A stretch of DNA of 64,000 bases from Brassica napus (GCF_020379485.1 NC_063445.1:51361422-51425421); one strand, 5' to 3'; positions 22,000 to 34,500 are shown, counted from the stretch's first letter. Made by a program: numbers and translations. The notes: generated from the letters alone by a model not told the origin.

Positions 22000-24284
22000 T
22001 TAACCTGACCTCCTGTAAATGCTGTAAGCCACTGCTATGGTTGCGATGGCCCCAACTGCGGCAGCTCCCAAGACCAAGAGAACCTCTTCTTTCTCCAGCC
22101 ATTTGAACCAGTTCTGCTTCACGGATGTTTCTTTCTTGACTGGTTCTGGAGTTTGCTCCTGGCAACATGAAACCCCTTTTGCACCTTGGCAACAACCTCC
22201 TGTGAATCCTTTCATCTCCACTGATTCGCGTTCCACTACGCTGTTTCCGTCTGGGACTTTATGCTCATCCTCTTTCTCAGCTTCCTCACCCTCAGGTCTT
22301 AGTCTCATCTGGCCCCTGAAAAATATATTATTTGGGTAAACTATCTCGCTATTTGGAAACAAAAAAAATACATAGTTGAATAAATTTGAAGGGTCTCTTG
22401 GCAACGTTTCTTCAAATTAGACTTTTATGAACTGAGTTAGTGAAGGGTTATGAGCATCCTAGTTCAACCAACAAAAACCTCAACTAAACTACACATTACA
22501 TGTTACCATTTGCTATCTCTATGCAGAAACTTGTCCACTGTGATACGCACTAGTTACTTGTTAGAAACGAAAACGATACAGACTTGCAAAAGTTCAGAAT
22601 CTTCAGATCCAACACGCGGTATACATCTAGAGCAAAGTATACAGGCATGGATTCCGTATAAAAATATAAACTGTACAAGAGGTAACGTAAAGCTGTTTTA
22701 ACAGAGACATACGTGTAATAAGCTAGAAATAACAAGCAGGGTAAACAGACCTGGAAAGGTTTTGTATGATTTCTCCTTGTGCAATGTGCTGATCAAGCAT
22801 TGCAGGCACGTCATCAGGAGTCACATAGCCATACCTACACAATAGCAAGATCGTTTTCAGATGCATAAGGTATTACAGATCACTTTCTTTCCTAAGTTAC
22901 ACAAGAAAGCTGAGATTTGACATATTGTTACCAATGGCCAGAAACATTTCCAGCTGAATCAGGGCTGAAGACAATCAAATTTCCAGCATACTTGTGCCCA
23001 CCGATATGAGAACATGGCTTAACGAAGATTTGCTCTGAAAGTCCACGTGAGCCTATCTCCTCCTCGAATTTCTCAATCAGAGCTGGTCCACAAACACCAC
23101 ATCTCTTGTCCCGGCTACCATGAGCGCACACAAATACAAAGGAACCTGATAACTCTTCCTGAATCCCAGAGGTCCACGGTTTCCCGTTAACAAGCACAAC
23201 TTCCACAAAAGCATCCACATCTGTGTCCTTAAGCGCCCTGTTAGTAATGACAACAAGAATAAAAAATTATACAAAAGGATAAGACACAAAGCTAATACCT
23301 CCAAAGATGACTATTAAGATCCAAAACTAGGCATGTCAATCCGTCAATCAGGTTTTTGGGTTCAATTTTCTAGTTCCAATTCAGGTTTATATATGTTTGC
23401 AGTTGGTTTCCGTTAATAATACTTCGGATTCAAACAGATTTTATAACTTTACCTAAGATCCACTTTGAATCCGAATTCATTTCCAATTCGGTTAATAATT
23501 ATTTTTATATCTTGGATCAAAATAATAATTACATATTTGAAGTATTTATTAGATTTCAAATATTTATTTTCTGTATTAATTCGAATTTCAGGATTCATTT
23601 TTTGGGGTTTTTTGGTGTGTTCGAGTCGGGGTCAAGCCCAATATCCAAATTACCACCCTACAAGACCCATTAGGCTATTTTACAAATTGGATCGGGTATG
23701 TATTCAGGGGTTTTGGTGCAGGTTCGATTTGGGATTTCAGATTCAGTTACAAATACCCAAACCTATCCAAAACAACAATTAACATAGAAACATAAACGTA
23801 TAATCAGCAGAACGACTGAGAACGCCTTTTCAGATCCGAATCAGGAGCTCAAATCGAAAAACCCCAGTTTCTAAATCAATCAGTCATAACTTTCCATACA
23901 AATCGAACTACCAAACAATAACTCGAACCAACTATTTCAACTAGCTAATAAAAATCGATAAGCTCACTTGTATCTGATCATATCCGGGAAAACCAACACA
24001 TCTCCATCCGTCAGCTTCGTCTACAACCAACAGAAAACCTCAACATCAGCTCGATTGAATCAGCTCTCCGATCCTTGAACGACTTAGCGAAACGCTGCGG
24101 GAGACCTTCGGATTCGACGCGTAGGAAGCCAGGTCTCGTGGCTCTTGTAGCAAAGGAACACATGGCGACCGTACGGAGCGACGGAGCCGGCGAGGGCGCC
24201 ACTGTACATCTCCGGACGCTTAAATCCGTACAGCTCGTCTTCCGAGGTCGGAGCGGCGTTGGTGTTCTCCACTACTTCCCCCAT
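22000..24284 (-). CDS. Sucrase/ferredoxin-like (AIM32-type) protein, exon 1 disrupted
   Basis: Coding exons read on the minus strand: exon 1 from ATG 24284 to about 24060; then 23968-24020, 22932-23237, 22751-22834 and 22000-22315. The protein has a thioredoxin-like [2Fe-2S] fold of the Suc_Fer-like family. It shows RHVFLCYKSHETW, FVFVCAHGSRDKRCGVCGPAL (cysteine motif) and KPCSHIGGHKYAGNLIVF with the conserved HxGGHK. The C-terminus has a Cys-rich GGCCQGAKGVSCCQEQ segment and a single membrane helix (VLLVLGAAAVGAIATIAVAY), so the protein is probably tail-anchored. Two faults are seen in exon 1. One extra base near 24124 shifts the frame between ETWLP and RVESEGLP, so the frame from the ATG stops at 24084. 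No GT donor exists between SFKDRRADS and the acceptor at 24021. Downstream exons are intact. It may be a recent pseudogene or reflect an assembly error. Confidence 0.8.
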
Positions 24285-24681
24285 TGGAGAGTACCTCGTC
24301 TTCTTCTTCTTCCTTAGGGTTTCACTGAAGCGAGAGAGAGTTGAAGAAGCGAAGCGATTGCGATGAAGGTTTTGTTCTTTTCGTTAGCTTTTAATTATTG
24401 CTTTTCGAAAATTTTAAAAAGAAAAAAGTTTTGTTTATATGGTTTTCTTAAAATCTGAACAACCGTCGCTCCCATACCCACGCGAAATGAGCCTGGAATA
24501 AAGTGACTGGTTGGTGATAGAAGCCTTTACCTAACCCAGCTCACCGAGAGATTCTCGTCGTTCGTTTGCTAACCTAACTACCATTTTACTCGTCCGTCAA
24601 AGTGTAACGCTGACCGACTGTTCCTTTAGTTAAACCACGGACTTTTGATTGCTTTGATCAATTTAGGAACAGCAGGATAAA
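24285..24681. promoter_or_regulatory. Upstream region of the sucrase/ferredoxin-like gene
   Basis: A CTT-rich leader (24297-24316) adjoins the start codon. The remainder to the TRIM element shows no recognisable gene or TATA box. Confidence 0.35.
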
Positions 24682-25030
24682 TGTCTCACATCGGATATTG
24701 TAAGGAATCCTTAATAATATATAAGATGGATGGACCACTCCACATATCACCAATTGGTTTTAGTTTGAAAACTCATCTAGCTTAACATGGTATCAGAGCC
24801 CGATCCACGCAGTCCAACCCGATCCACATCGACCCGGCCCAAAGTTGGCCCTCGATCTTGCCCAAACATTCCGAAATTGACGCTTAAAGAGCCATCATCT
24901 CAAGGAGGGCGTATTAGGGACAAAGATCCTACATCGGTAGTTGGAAGGGATCTTTAGTAATATATAAGATAGATGAACCACTCCACTTATCACCAATTGG
25001 TTTTAGGTTGGAAGTCCATCTAGCTTAACA
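24682..25030 (+). mobile_element. TRIM (terminal-repeat retrotransposon in miniature)
   Basis: Two similar 106-bp direct repeats (24682-24787 and 24925-25030) share ACATCGG, ATATATAAGAT, CACCAATTGGTTTTAG and CATCTAGCTTAACA. The first is followed at once by TGGTATCAGAGC (24788-24799), the initiator tRNA-Met primer site. The second is preceded by a purine run (CAAGGAGGGCG). Only 137 bp lie between, with no coding potential. The repeats differ at several sites and no target duplication survives, so it is old. Confidence 0.9.
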
Positions 25031-26108
25031 CATCACACGTTTTAAATGTATGTTTGCAAGCTAATTGTGTCATTTAGGTCTTCACATATGTACCAAAACC
25101 CGAGAAAATGGAATTCGAAATCGAACTATTATTGTTTACAAATATATTTGAACAGTTTTTTTTTCTATTATTTCTAAGAGGAAAAAATTGAAACCGAATA
25201 GAACACCAAATTGAGTATCTGAATATCTAAAATACATTTTATATATTTTAAAATATTTATTATATTTATTTTTAAAATTACTAAATATTTTTAAAATAAC
25301 TTATAAACTAATATATTTCTGAAATTACCCAACAATTTTGTATCCAAAATATTTTAAATTATCTAAATTACTTGAATAACAGAATTAATGCTTTCGATTC
25401 AAGTAACCGGGTCGTTTAAAGAGCATCCTTGCTACAAACTGGCACCTTCCGAGGATGCTTTCGGGCATGCTCATGCAGGGCTGTGCCTGATATCAAATGG
25501 GCTCCAAGCACAAAATAATTATATGGCTATTTTAATGAAAACTAAAAATCTATTCTAGGGAAGAGATCGAACTTCTCACCTTTAAACTTACAAAATGCTC
25601 TTATAACCAACTATACTAGGGAAGAATTTCACAAATAATTGGCCCTTTAAATACCTAATTTATCTAAGGCCCCAAACACATGTTTTACTTGCTTCCATTC
25701 ATGCACGGCCCTCTGCTCATGTTGCTCCATGCACCGGATCTATGATTTCGCTGGAGCTTCTCGAAGAGTCCAGTTTGATATTTTAATTTAAAATGTTTTC
25801 GTGGTTCATTTGAGTGGATATGTTGGTCACCGTTGATCCAACTAATATTGACTTCTTGAATTACACAAAAGGTCCTGAGTTCAAAGGAATCTTTGATGTT
25901 TTCAAAGATGTGATATTCGACGTTGTGGTTTGGAAGAATCTTTGGAACACTGCTTAGGCCATGCTTAGGGGTTACAAAAGTTTCCATTGAGAGCCACGAG
26001 AAGTAAACAAACTCACGAACGGGCTTGTGGTAACAAGCGAATTGGGCTTTATATTTTCTATTTCTTTTCGCTTTTTCTTTCATACATTCTTGTTGAACAT
26101 TTGATATA
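25031..26108. other. AT-rich intergenic sequence
   Basis: Poly-AT rich. A 132-codon minus-strand ORF (25685-26083) has no domain I recognise and no neighbouring exons, so I do not call it a gene. Confidence 0.5.
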
Positions 26109-26364
26109 TCCCTCCGTTCAAAATATTACATATTTTAAAACTTTTCACTCATATTAATAAAATATATTAAATTTCATTTATATATACATAATTTTCTGTA
26201 ATTATATTTTTCTATAATTTTAAGCCAATAAAAATTCAATAATTGCAGTTAAGTTTTTTGAAGTTTGCAATTAGTTGATAAAATATGTATTGAAAATGTA
26301 AAAAATAGATCTTTTTGAAATAATTTTTTTTTCTAAAACATGTAACTTTATGAAACGGAGAGAG
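26109..26364. mobile_element. Stowaway-like MITE (Tc1/mariner)
   Basis: A 256-bp AT-rich element is bounded by TA on both sides (26107-26108, 26365-26366). It has the inverted ends TCCCTCCGTTCAAAATA and, on the right read inward, CTCTCTCCGTTTCATAA. CTCCCTCCGTTTC-like ends with TA duplication are the Stowaway hallmark. No ORF. Confidence 0.82.
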
Positions 26365-26779
26365 TATATCCGAAAGCATGTATACACTGAAATCTAAGCA
26401 GGAAATTAAATACAAAAAGCAGTGTTTCAACTTTCAAGATATATACATAAAGTAATGGTTGCGAATGATTGATTATCTCATCTAATCATTGGTATAATCT
26501 ACGAACATGCTACCAAATATTGCACTTATAAAATTTGTTATGTATATGTTCATGGAAACAATAATGTATTAATATACATCACTTATCATTTTTGTTTGTT
26601 AAAGCACTTTATTTTACACCTGGCTGCATCACGTGACCCAACGTAAAATTGTCATTGTAGTATTTTTCAGAATTTGTAATAGCGTAATATATCCAGAGTT
26701 AAAGAAAAAGCAATTTGTTTTATTTTAATAAAGCAAAAAACACTTGTATGGTGACTGAAATTGGCTGGCTGAGAACGAC

Positions 26780-26816
<37 letters not shown>

Positions 26817-27299
26817 AACTTACTTTTACCAAGTTTTTAGCTAATTTGCTAAGTTTAGTTGAAGGAATAAACTCCAAAAACCAAATACAAATAAAATACA
26901 TAACATTTGAAAGAAATATAGAGAAAATACTACCACTTTTTTATATGATCAAACAATTTATCTTTTACATGTTTTAACTATTAAACTAAAGTTTTATAAA
27001 CCAAACACGTAAATGTAATCGTGTTTATGTAAAAATATGCGAATATACTGATTTCACACTTACTTTAAAATGATAATGGCAGTATAATAAAGAAAAAAAG
27101 ATACCGTGTTAGAAATCCTTTTTTTATTATTAACTCTATAGAAAATTTTTATTATTAACTCTATAGAAAATTTCAGTTTATATATTTAAAGTATGCATTA
27201 TAGACAATTTGTTGGTATTTAAGCATCAGAGTATGCAAAAATTTTGATGGAACAAAAGATTTTTTTAAAAAGCTTAATACTTATTATCAATCAAGAAAA
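26365..27299. other. AT-rich intergenic sequence with a T32 tract
   Basis: It contains an uninterrupted run of 32 T (26782-26813), possibly the tail of an old minus-strand retroposon. A 27-bp tandem duplication (ATTATTAACTCTATAGAAAA) lies at about 27125-27175. No gene is recognised. Confidence 0.5.
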
Positions 27300-28110
27300 A
27301 TTTGCAAGCGCAAGGGATAACTGGTGATATATGTTGTGTAAGATGTGGAGCTGACGAGAAATCGATAAACCATGTGTTTTTTTTAATGTCTTGCAGCACT
27401 TCAGGTTTGGGCTCTTTCAAGGATACCATAAAATCCAGCTATTTTTTCAACAAGGTCTCTTTTTACAAACATAGATCATCTTTTCAGGAGAGTCTTCCCG
27501 CAATTAGATGATCATTAGTTTGCATGAATACTATGGTACATTTGGAAATGAATGAATAATAAAGTTTTTAGCAATCTGAATATTGATCTTAGGGATACGT
27601 TCAAATTGGCAGAGACAGAATCAACACTTTGGGCTGAAGCGTAGATAGTGAATGAGCAGAGGACAGTATCACATGTAGAGGTTACGTCTTTACCGTCAAT
27701 TCCAGATAGATGGTGTTTCGCAGATGGTTCCTGGAAAGAAAATGATATTTTCTGTGGACAGGGTTGGTTTAGTACTTTAGAAGGTTTCGATGGGCTGATG
27801 GGGGCGAAGAATGTTCGGGCTAGTCTCTCTCTTCTCTATGCGGAGATAGAAGCACTACTCCGAGCAATGGAATGTATGAGGAACTTACGTCAATTTCAGC
27901 TTACGTTTGCAATGGATTGTTCTCAATTGGTGAAAAAAGTTTCAGAACCAGAAGAATGACCAGCCTTTGCAAGTTATTTGGAAGATAATAAAACCCTGAA
28001 AGAAAGTTTCCTCCAATCAGAGATAGTCCATGTACCAAAAATGCAAAATTCAAATGCGGATGACCTAGCACGCAGTGTCAGGAAACAAAAGAATTTAAAG
28101 TAGTAATATA
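27300..28110 (+). mobile_element. L1-type LINE relic (zf-RVT and RNase H)
   Basis: The plus-strand remnant of a non-LTR element has a zf-RVT-like patch (GDICCVRCGADEKSINHVFF, about 27320-27385). An RNase H domain follows: RWCFADGSWKENDIFCGQGW, then AEIEALLRAMECM and a degenerate HVPKMQNSNADDLARSV ending near 28100. Several frame breaks are present. It is independent of, and opposite in strand to, the larger LINE that follows. Confidence 0.85.
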
Positions 28111-28357
28111 TATTTTTGCTTAAGAAGCAATATATTCAGAAGTGGGCCATAGACTTCACAAACATTATAATTATTATTTTCACAGAATACTGAACCTTGT
28201 GAAAAGGTCAAAGGTAAATAAAAAAATTGTAGGCGATTAAGCCTCGAAGTTGAAGAATATACATTGGTTGGAAAGCTATGTTGGTCGAAGGGCTAATCCA
28301 ATTTTGATTCCGACAACACCACGACGAGTGTACCATATTTTGAAACTTGGACTTATT
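28111..28357. other. Unassigned sequence between two LINEs
   Basis: Probably the 3' tail of the plus-strand LINE relic and older flank. No ORF of note. Confidence 0.4.
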
Positions 28358-28500
28358 TGATCACTCGATTTTTTTTTTCCCTCTGAATATTTAACATTTC
28401 ATATATCATAAGAGCGTTTTTACAACAACAAAAACAACGGAACATACCAACAAAAAACCAGATCTAGATCAATCACAAGAGCGCCCAAAAAGAAACACCA

Positions 28501-29184
28501 CTAGACAGAGATCGAGCAAAAAATCCCAGACAACCAAGAGGGAAAGCTAGTGGCCACGTACGATTGAAATAGATCCCACAACACAACACTATGTGCTATA
28601 CAATAAGCTCCTAAAATCATCATCCTATCAACCTTCTCCAATTTCCAATCATGAATGTACCGGAGATAAGATAGAATTTTTCTAGAAATCCACCTGAAAG
28701 AAGGCCAAGCTGGTGGTCTAGTTACTGCTCCAACCAACTCCTTGGATTCTGCTGCAAAGACAATTTTTGAAAAATGGAGGCTACTCATGCTTTCTATTGC
28801 CCACAATCAAGCTCTTTCCTGAGCCTCCATCACAGATAGAACATTAGTAAAGGAGTTACGGCTATGCATAAGAACAATCCCTTTATCATCTCTAAGCAAC
28901 CACGCTGCTCCACAGATATGATTCTTTTTGTCCCATTCAACTCCTATATCGCATTTCTTCCAATCTATCGGAGGAGGAATCCATTCCGATCGATTTACAG
29001 TGGTATCAGCAACTAAATTCTTGATAGAAATGTCTCCTCTCCGTTGAACTTGAGACCATTCATTCATATCATTAAAAGCTTTATTCACCACCGATATAGC
29101 ATTAAACTCCAAACTCTCAAAAATATAAGCATTCCTATTTTTCCATATTCTCCAAAGCAACCAAGGGAAAACTTTTCTTACCAA
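28501..29184 (-). pseudogene. LINE ORF2 3' end: RNase H domain
   Basis: Reads VFPWLLWRIWKNRNAYIFE, then PPPIDWKKCDIGVEWDKKNH, GAAWLLRDDKGIVLMHSR and, past an in-frame stop at 28807, WAIESMSSLHFSKIVFAAES. This is the plant-type RVT_3 RNase H module that ends many plant L1 elements. Between 29184 and 29970 the zf-RVT part (CQFCGHVGESEVHLFFTCP near 29330) is readable in shifted frames. Confidence 0.88.
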
Positions 29185-29969
29185 AATGGGAATATTGAGG
29201 TTTGCCTGCAGTTCCAGAAGGTAGTTAAAGTTCTAATAGATCGAAGAAGAGCTAAAGCCCGATCTTGGTACTGGAATTTTAGCCACTGCCCAAATAAGCC
29301 TAGCTAGAGGACAGGTGAAGAACAGATGGACCTCTGACTCACCAACATGACCACAAAATTGGCATCTATCATCAACCAATATGCCTCTAGCCATTAAACC
29401 ATTAGCCACCGGGAGAGCCGCAGACAAAATTTTCCATAAGAAAATTCTAAGCTTTGGAGGAATACAAAGATCCCAAATGATTTTTTTTTAACGAATTAAG
29501 AGAAGGAAGCAATGCAGCCTGACTTCTAACCTCAGATTTGGCTAGATTCGCTGCCAACCAATAACCCGATTTAGTAGTATAAGCACCACTCACATTGAAT
29601 TTTCAAACTTTGAAATCTTTTGAATCTTGCGTAATCTTCATTTTCAAAATGAGCTCCACATCTTGAGGGTAAAATAGTTGATTCAGCAACAATAAATTCC
29701 ACGCACCTGAATATTGCTCAATCAAAGCTGAAACCTTCAAATCCGGGTCTACAAATATATTTTTCATAAGAGGACTTCTCATTCTGATACCATCATCAAC
29801 CAAGGAGACACCCACACTAAATTATCCTCACCATTACCTATCATCCTTTTAAGCCCCTTATCCAAGAGTTCTTTGCCAAATAAGAGACTTCTCCAGCCAA
29901 AGGAAGGTCTAGTACCAAGAGTAGCACTATAAAAATCTACTTCTCATGAATCTTGCATATAGGCTATCA

Positions 29970-32618
29970 GGCTCTCATTAAGAAGGCGCCAGGCTTGTTT
30001 TGCGAGCAGGCTTGATTAAACAAATGCAAGTCTTTAAACCCCATACTTCCAAGATTTTTGGGAAGGCAAAGTTTTTCCCAACTTATCCAATGAATCTTCT
30101 TTTTATCTTCTACTGAACTCCACCAGAAAGCAGCCATAGCACTGGACAGGTTCTCACAAGTAGATTTAGGAAGTTTAAAACAGCTCATCGCAAAAGCTGG
30201 AGCAGCCATTGCAACAAACTTAATCATTACTTCTTTTCCTCCCTGAGATAGAGTTCTTGCATACCATCCGGAAAATTTAATCTTGGTCTTATCTTTGATG
30301 AAGTTTAACAAGTCTATCTTGGATCCACTGAAACACTCAGGTAATCCCAAATAGGAGCTAGCTCCTCCCTCTTTAAAGATCCCCAAGCTGTCCCTGATTC
30401 TGCCTTTAACTTCCTCTGCAGCATTCTTACCAAAGGTGATCGAAGACTTTTCCAGGTTGATTACTTGCCCTGACAACCTGCCGTACTGGTTCAAAATTAA
30501 TTGCAACTGCTCGCCTTGAACTTCTGTAGCTTTAAACATGAACAAGCTATCATCTGCGAACAACAGGTGATGAATAGCAGGGCCATTGACCGAAAAGCGA
30601 ATACCTTCAATAAGATTTCTTTCCTCTACTTTATTCATCAAATGAGTGAGACCTTCAGCACACAGCACAAACAGAAAGGGCGAAAGAGGGTCGCCCTGCC
30701 TTAGACCTCTCTCCGGAGTGACCAAACCAAACGGCTAACCATTGATAAGAATCGAGTATGTGACAGATGAAATACAAAACATAACCCATCCTATCCATTT
30801 GGAATCAAAACCCAAAGCCTTCAATAAAGCTTCAACATAACTCCATTCAACCCTATCATATGCCTTAGACATATCAGTTTTAACAACCAAGAAATCTTTG
30901 GACACAGAAGGGTGCGTTCTGAGAGCATGAACAGCCTCATGAGCGATCAAAATATTATCTGAGATGAGTCTATTCTCTACAAACGCCGACTGATTGGGGG
31001 CCACTAAAACAGATAGAAAGGGCTGAAGTCTCAATACCAGAATCTTGGAAACCACTTTGTACAGCACCGAACATAAACTAATAGGCCGAAGATCAGTCAT
31101 AAAAGGGGAATTCAACTTCTTAGGCAGCAGACAAATTTGAGTGAAGTTCCACTGCTTCGGAAAGGACCCATTAATGAAAAAACTTTGTACTTCCAGAACA
31201 ACTCTTGGACCCACAATATCCCAATACCGCTGGAAGAACCACCCCGTCATCCCATCATTACCCGGAGCACTAGAAGCTTTGATTGAGAAAACAGCCATGC
31301 GTACTTCCTCTTTAGAAACAGCTCGTGTTAGATATTCATTCATTCTTGATGTGACTCTTGGGGTGAACCCCGAAAACAGAAAGTTAAGGTCTTGCAGGTG
31401 CAAAGATCTAAATAAATCTGAGAAATATTTGATAGCGACCTCAGCCTTTGACGCTGCTGATCTAACCAAGTTACCAGAAGAATCTTGAAGTTTCTCAAGG
31501 AAGTTTCTATTCCTGTCAGTCTTAACAGAGGCATGAAAAAATTTGGTATACCTGTCCCCAAGCTCATTCCATTGATCTCTACTTTTTTGTTTCCAAAAGC
31601 TTGCTTCATCAGAGTACGCATTTACAAGCTGAAATTTAATGGTCTTTAACAAAACCGGATCAGGATTGAGACTAGACATCGCTGCATCAAATTGATACAG
31701 AAGACGGGAGATTCTAAGCTTTGAATTTGCTTCCGAAGATCTTTTCCATTTACTCAACTATTTTCTGCAGTTTCTGATCCTATCTGCCACAGAAGCTCCA
31801 AGACCATTTTTACTAATAGTCCATGCTTGCAAAATAGCATTCCTAACTTCAGGTTTATTCAGCATTCGACTATCAAATCGAAACGAGCCTCTATACTTCT
31901 CATGAGAATCCATAAGAGTAAGCAACACCGGCCTGTGATTAGATCCCCTCATCTCCAAGAAGAGTTGAGAACCCGCAGGAAACAACACCGACCATGCTTT
32001 GTTAACAAAAGCTCTGTCCAATCTACTTTGAATCCAAAGATTACTTCTTCTTCCTGCCCAAGTGAAACCATTACCTGAGCCAAACAGTTCCGACACTCCA
32101 CAAGCCTCCAACATTTCACCAACGGATTTAAAAGAATTATCGCTTCTCCTCGGGCCTCCAATTTTTTCTTCATTACTCAAAATCTCGTTAAAATCTCCAA
32201 TCATTGCCCAAGGTTGCTTCCTCTGAACTCCTATACGCGATAACCTCTCCCAAACCACATGCCTTCTACTATACATTGGATCACCATATACACACGAGAG
32301 AAAAAATCCAAAGTTTTCATATTGAACATGGAAGTCCATCAAGTTTTTATCCACATAGTTAAACACCAACTCAAAACTTCTCTTCCAAAGGACTGCCAGC
32401 CTGCCTCTATATCCCACAGGATCAACTGTATAAACAAAGTCATATCCTAACCACACCTGGATATCTACAAGAACGTTTCTACTATGCATTGTCTCCATAA
32501 GAAAAAGAATCTCAGGGAAATACTTCTGGCGTATCTCCATGAGTCTAGGAACTGTCAAGTCTTCAAAATCTCCCAAACCTTGACAGTTCCAACTGAGGAT
32601 GCTCTTCAGGAAGAAGAC
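29970..32618 (-). pseudogene. LINE ORF2: endonuclease and reverse transcriptase
   Basis: An AP-type endonuclease comes first (SILSWNCQGLGDFEDL, LFLMETMHSR, MIGDFNEILSNEEKIGGP, the SRLDRAF and GSNHRPVLL catalytic patches). A reverse transcriptase follows ([61 protein letters not shown] and the catalytic FADDSLFM). The frame is open apart from stops at 31758-31760 and 30735-30737, then shifts by one base near 30000. The expected ATG appears as CTG, overlapping the ORF1 stop. RNase H text at 28501-29184 belongs to the same protein. Confidence 0.92.
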
Positions 32619-32999
32619 GGTCCCTCAGAAGGGACCGTCTCAAAAGTCTTCTGTCTTGCCACTTTTCCTCCACTTGTAGCAACCTCAAATTCTTTTCTTT
32701 TCTCTGCATTCACCGAAGGCTTTACAATAACCTCACCAGGCGACCATTTCTTCCCTGAATCCTCGACTGCTCTTAGATTTCTTTTCGTAACATAAGGTCT
32801 CGCCCTCGGCTTCCCACTTTTCTTAACAGTTCCGGAAGGACCACCCTCAATGAGACCAGTCACATTAGCCGTTGAACTATTACCAAAAAAAGAGAATCCA
32901 GAAGAGGAAGAAGTGGAAGCCGCTCCATATTTGATTAAACAAGGATTAGTTAAAGAACTAACACCTCCAGCAGCAGCAATTACAGCTCCCATGAGTTTC
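32606..32999 (-). pseudogene. LINE ORF1 C-terminal end
   Basis: The frame ending at the TGA in 32606-32608 encodes a basic, Ser/Gly-rich tail (KKSGKPRARPYVTKRNLRAV, VIVKPSVNAEKRKEFEVATS) as in the C-terminus of plant L1 ORF1 RNA-binding proteins. No zinc knuckle is retained because the element is truncated here. The apparent start codons near 33022 lie outside the element, in flanking DNA. Confidence 0.75.
32616..32639. other. Perfect hairpin at LINE ORF1/ORF2 junction
   Basis: GACGGTCCCT and AGGGACCGTC form a perfect 10-bp stem around a 4-nt loop. In the sense direction it ends 7 nt before the ORF1 stop, which overlaps the former ORF2 start. Confidence 0.85.
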
Positions 33000-33011
33000 T
33001 GATCACTCGAT

Positions 33012-33460
33012 AATTCTTGCAAATTTTCTTATAATTTAGTGACTTACACAAAAGAATAATTATCTTCAAAATAAATAGAATAAATTACCAAACTGTTATA
33101 ATTACTGAAACACTACTTCTTGTGTTTCAATATAAATAATGTTTTAGGTGATTTTTGTTGTTTCACAATAGATGATGTTTTCGTATATCAAAATAATTTT
33201 AACTTTATCAAAAATTATGTACTCAATTGTATGTTTTACTATTTTTTTTATAGGTAGATAAATTAATTTTAAATTATATTTCTAATAGTTAAAAAAAAAG
33301 TAAATTATTTAATATGTGTGCAAATAGTCAAAACTTTATGGATTATGAAATGGAGGAAATATTAGATAGAGTATAGTTTTTCACCGTTCAGAGTAATATT
33401 CCGTTTTAGTTCACTATTTTAGGTTCTCAGTTAATTGACACTAATTTATCTTTTTGTAAA
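33012..33460. other. AT-rich intergenic sequence
   Basis: Between the LINE target duplication and the Helitron. No ORF or repeat structure is recognised. Confidence 0.4.
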
Positions 33461-34500
33461 TCCCCTATATATTATTTGTGAAACATTACAACTTCTTTTT
33501 GTAGCCACGTGTCATCACTAGGATGATTCTTAGAATTATTAGAGAAATATGTTGGTTCATCTAATTATATAATAAGTTTTTATTAAACTAACCATAAATT
33601 CATTATTAATGTCATTTATTATTTCCTTAAATAAAGATTACGGAATTGTCTAATGTGGCTAAAAGATATATGACAATTAATGATTTTGAATAATAAAGAT
33701 CTGATAAAAAAATAATGTATCTTCTATCAAATTTGTTTAATTTTAAACTATTAAAATAATTTTAAAAAATCACAATAACCATATTATAAAAAATTTAAAT
33801 TTTTCTGTACATGTTATATTTTGAATTTTAAAAAACGACTATAAATTACTAAAACTGTTAAAAGTCTCACATTCAAATTTTTGTGATCCATGGTTTAAAA
33901 TTTTTGTTATGACAAAATACAAATGATTAAAAAATCATATAAATAAAATTCTAATTTAATTAATCATTAATATTTAAAATATATATATGTATATATATCA
34001 TTCTAAATTAAACTATAATCCATATTGAATAAATAAATATTTCAATTTCAAAATTTACTTTGAATAATTTTTTTTGATAAAAGTTTTGAACTAACATTGA
34101 TACATTTTTTAAATTATAAATTACTAAAATTATTAATCTCACAATGAAAATTTTGTTATCGGTAATTTAAAATTTTTGCTATTAAAGATACACTTGATCA
34201 AAAAAACATATGAGTAGAAAGCATCATTTAATAGACATTAATATTAAAAATATACTATGTATGTTAATATCATTTAAATTTAATTACATATCCTATCAAA
34301 TTTTTTAAAAAATTATTTGGATTAATAAAATTGATTTATACTTTTGCACCAATTTAATTATATATGTAATAGTTACTGACTTTTAATTATTCAATATATA
34401 TTTATTATTTCATAATATGTTCTTATGTAAGAACATATAATACATAAAATAATTTATATATATAATGTTTATCCCGCGCAAGGCGCGGATCTTAATCTAG
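33461..34500 (+). mobile_element. Non-autonomous Helitron
   Basis: The right end has the Helitron 3' signature: a GC-rich hairpin CCGCGC-AAG-GCGCGG (34474-34488) followed after 8 nt by CTAG at 34497-34500. The left end is TCCCCTATATATTATTTGTG. The element sits between A (33460) and T (34501), the preferred AT target, with no duplication. The 1040-bp interior is about 80 percent AT and has no Rep/helicase ORF. It lies directly upstream of the LBD25-like leader. The right end is firm; the left end is inferred. Confidence 0.78.

Larger units (their letters stand above)
28370..32999 (-). mobile_element. L1-type LINE, 5'-truncated, with 12-bp target duplication
   Basis: A 4.6-kb non-LTR retrotransposon lies on the minus strand. 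The direct repeat TGATCACTCGAT flanks it (28358-28369 and 33000-33011), and an A-tail (10 T on the plus strand at 28369-28378) adjoins the left copy, as target-primed insertion leaves. Contents in order are the end of ORF1, endonuclease, reverse transcriptase, zf-RVT region and RNase H. The element is 5'-truncated within ORF1. Two in-frame stops and a frameshift near 30000 make it inactive. Confidence 0.93.

Noticed and set aside
24677..25035. Target duplication for the TRIM
   Set aside because: The five bases on the two sides (ATAAA, CATCA) do not match, so none is claimed.
25685..26083. 132-codon minus-strand ORF
   Set aside because: No domain, no codon bias visible, no exon neighbours; AT-rich intergenic sequence yields ORFs of this size by chance.
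26782..26813. T32 tract as a LINE or SINE tail
   Set aside because: No retroposon body or target duplication could be defined beside it.
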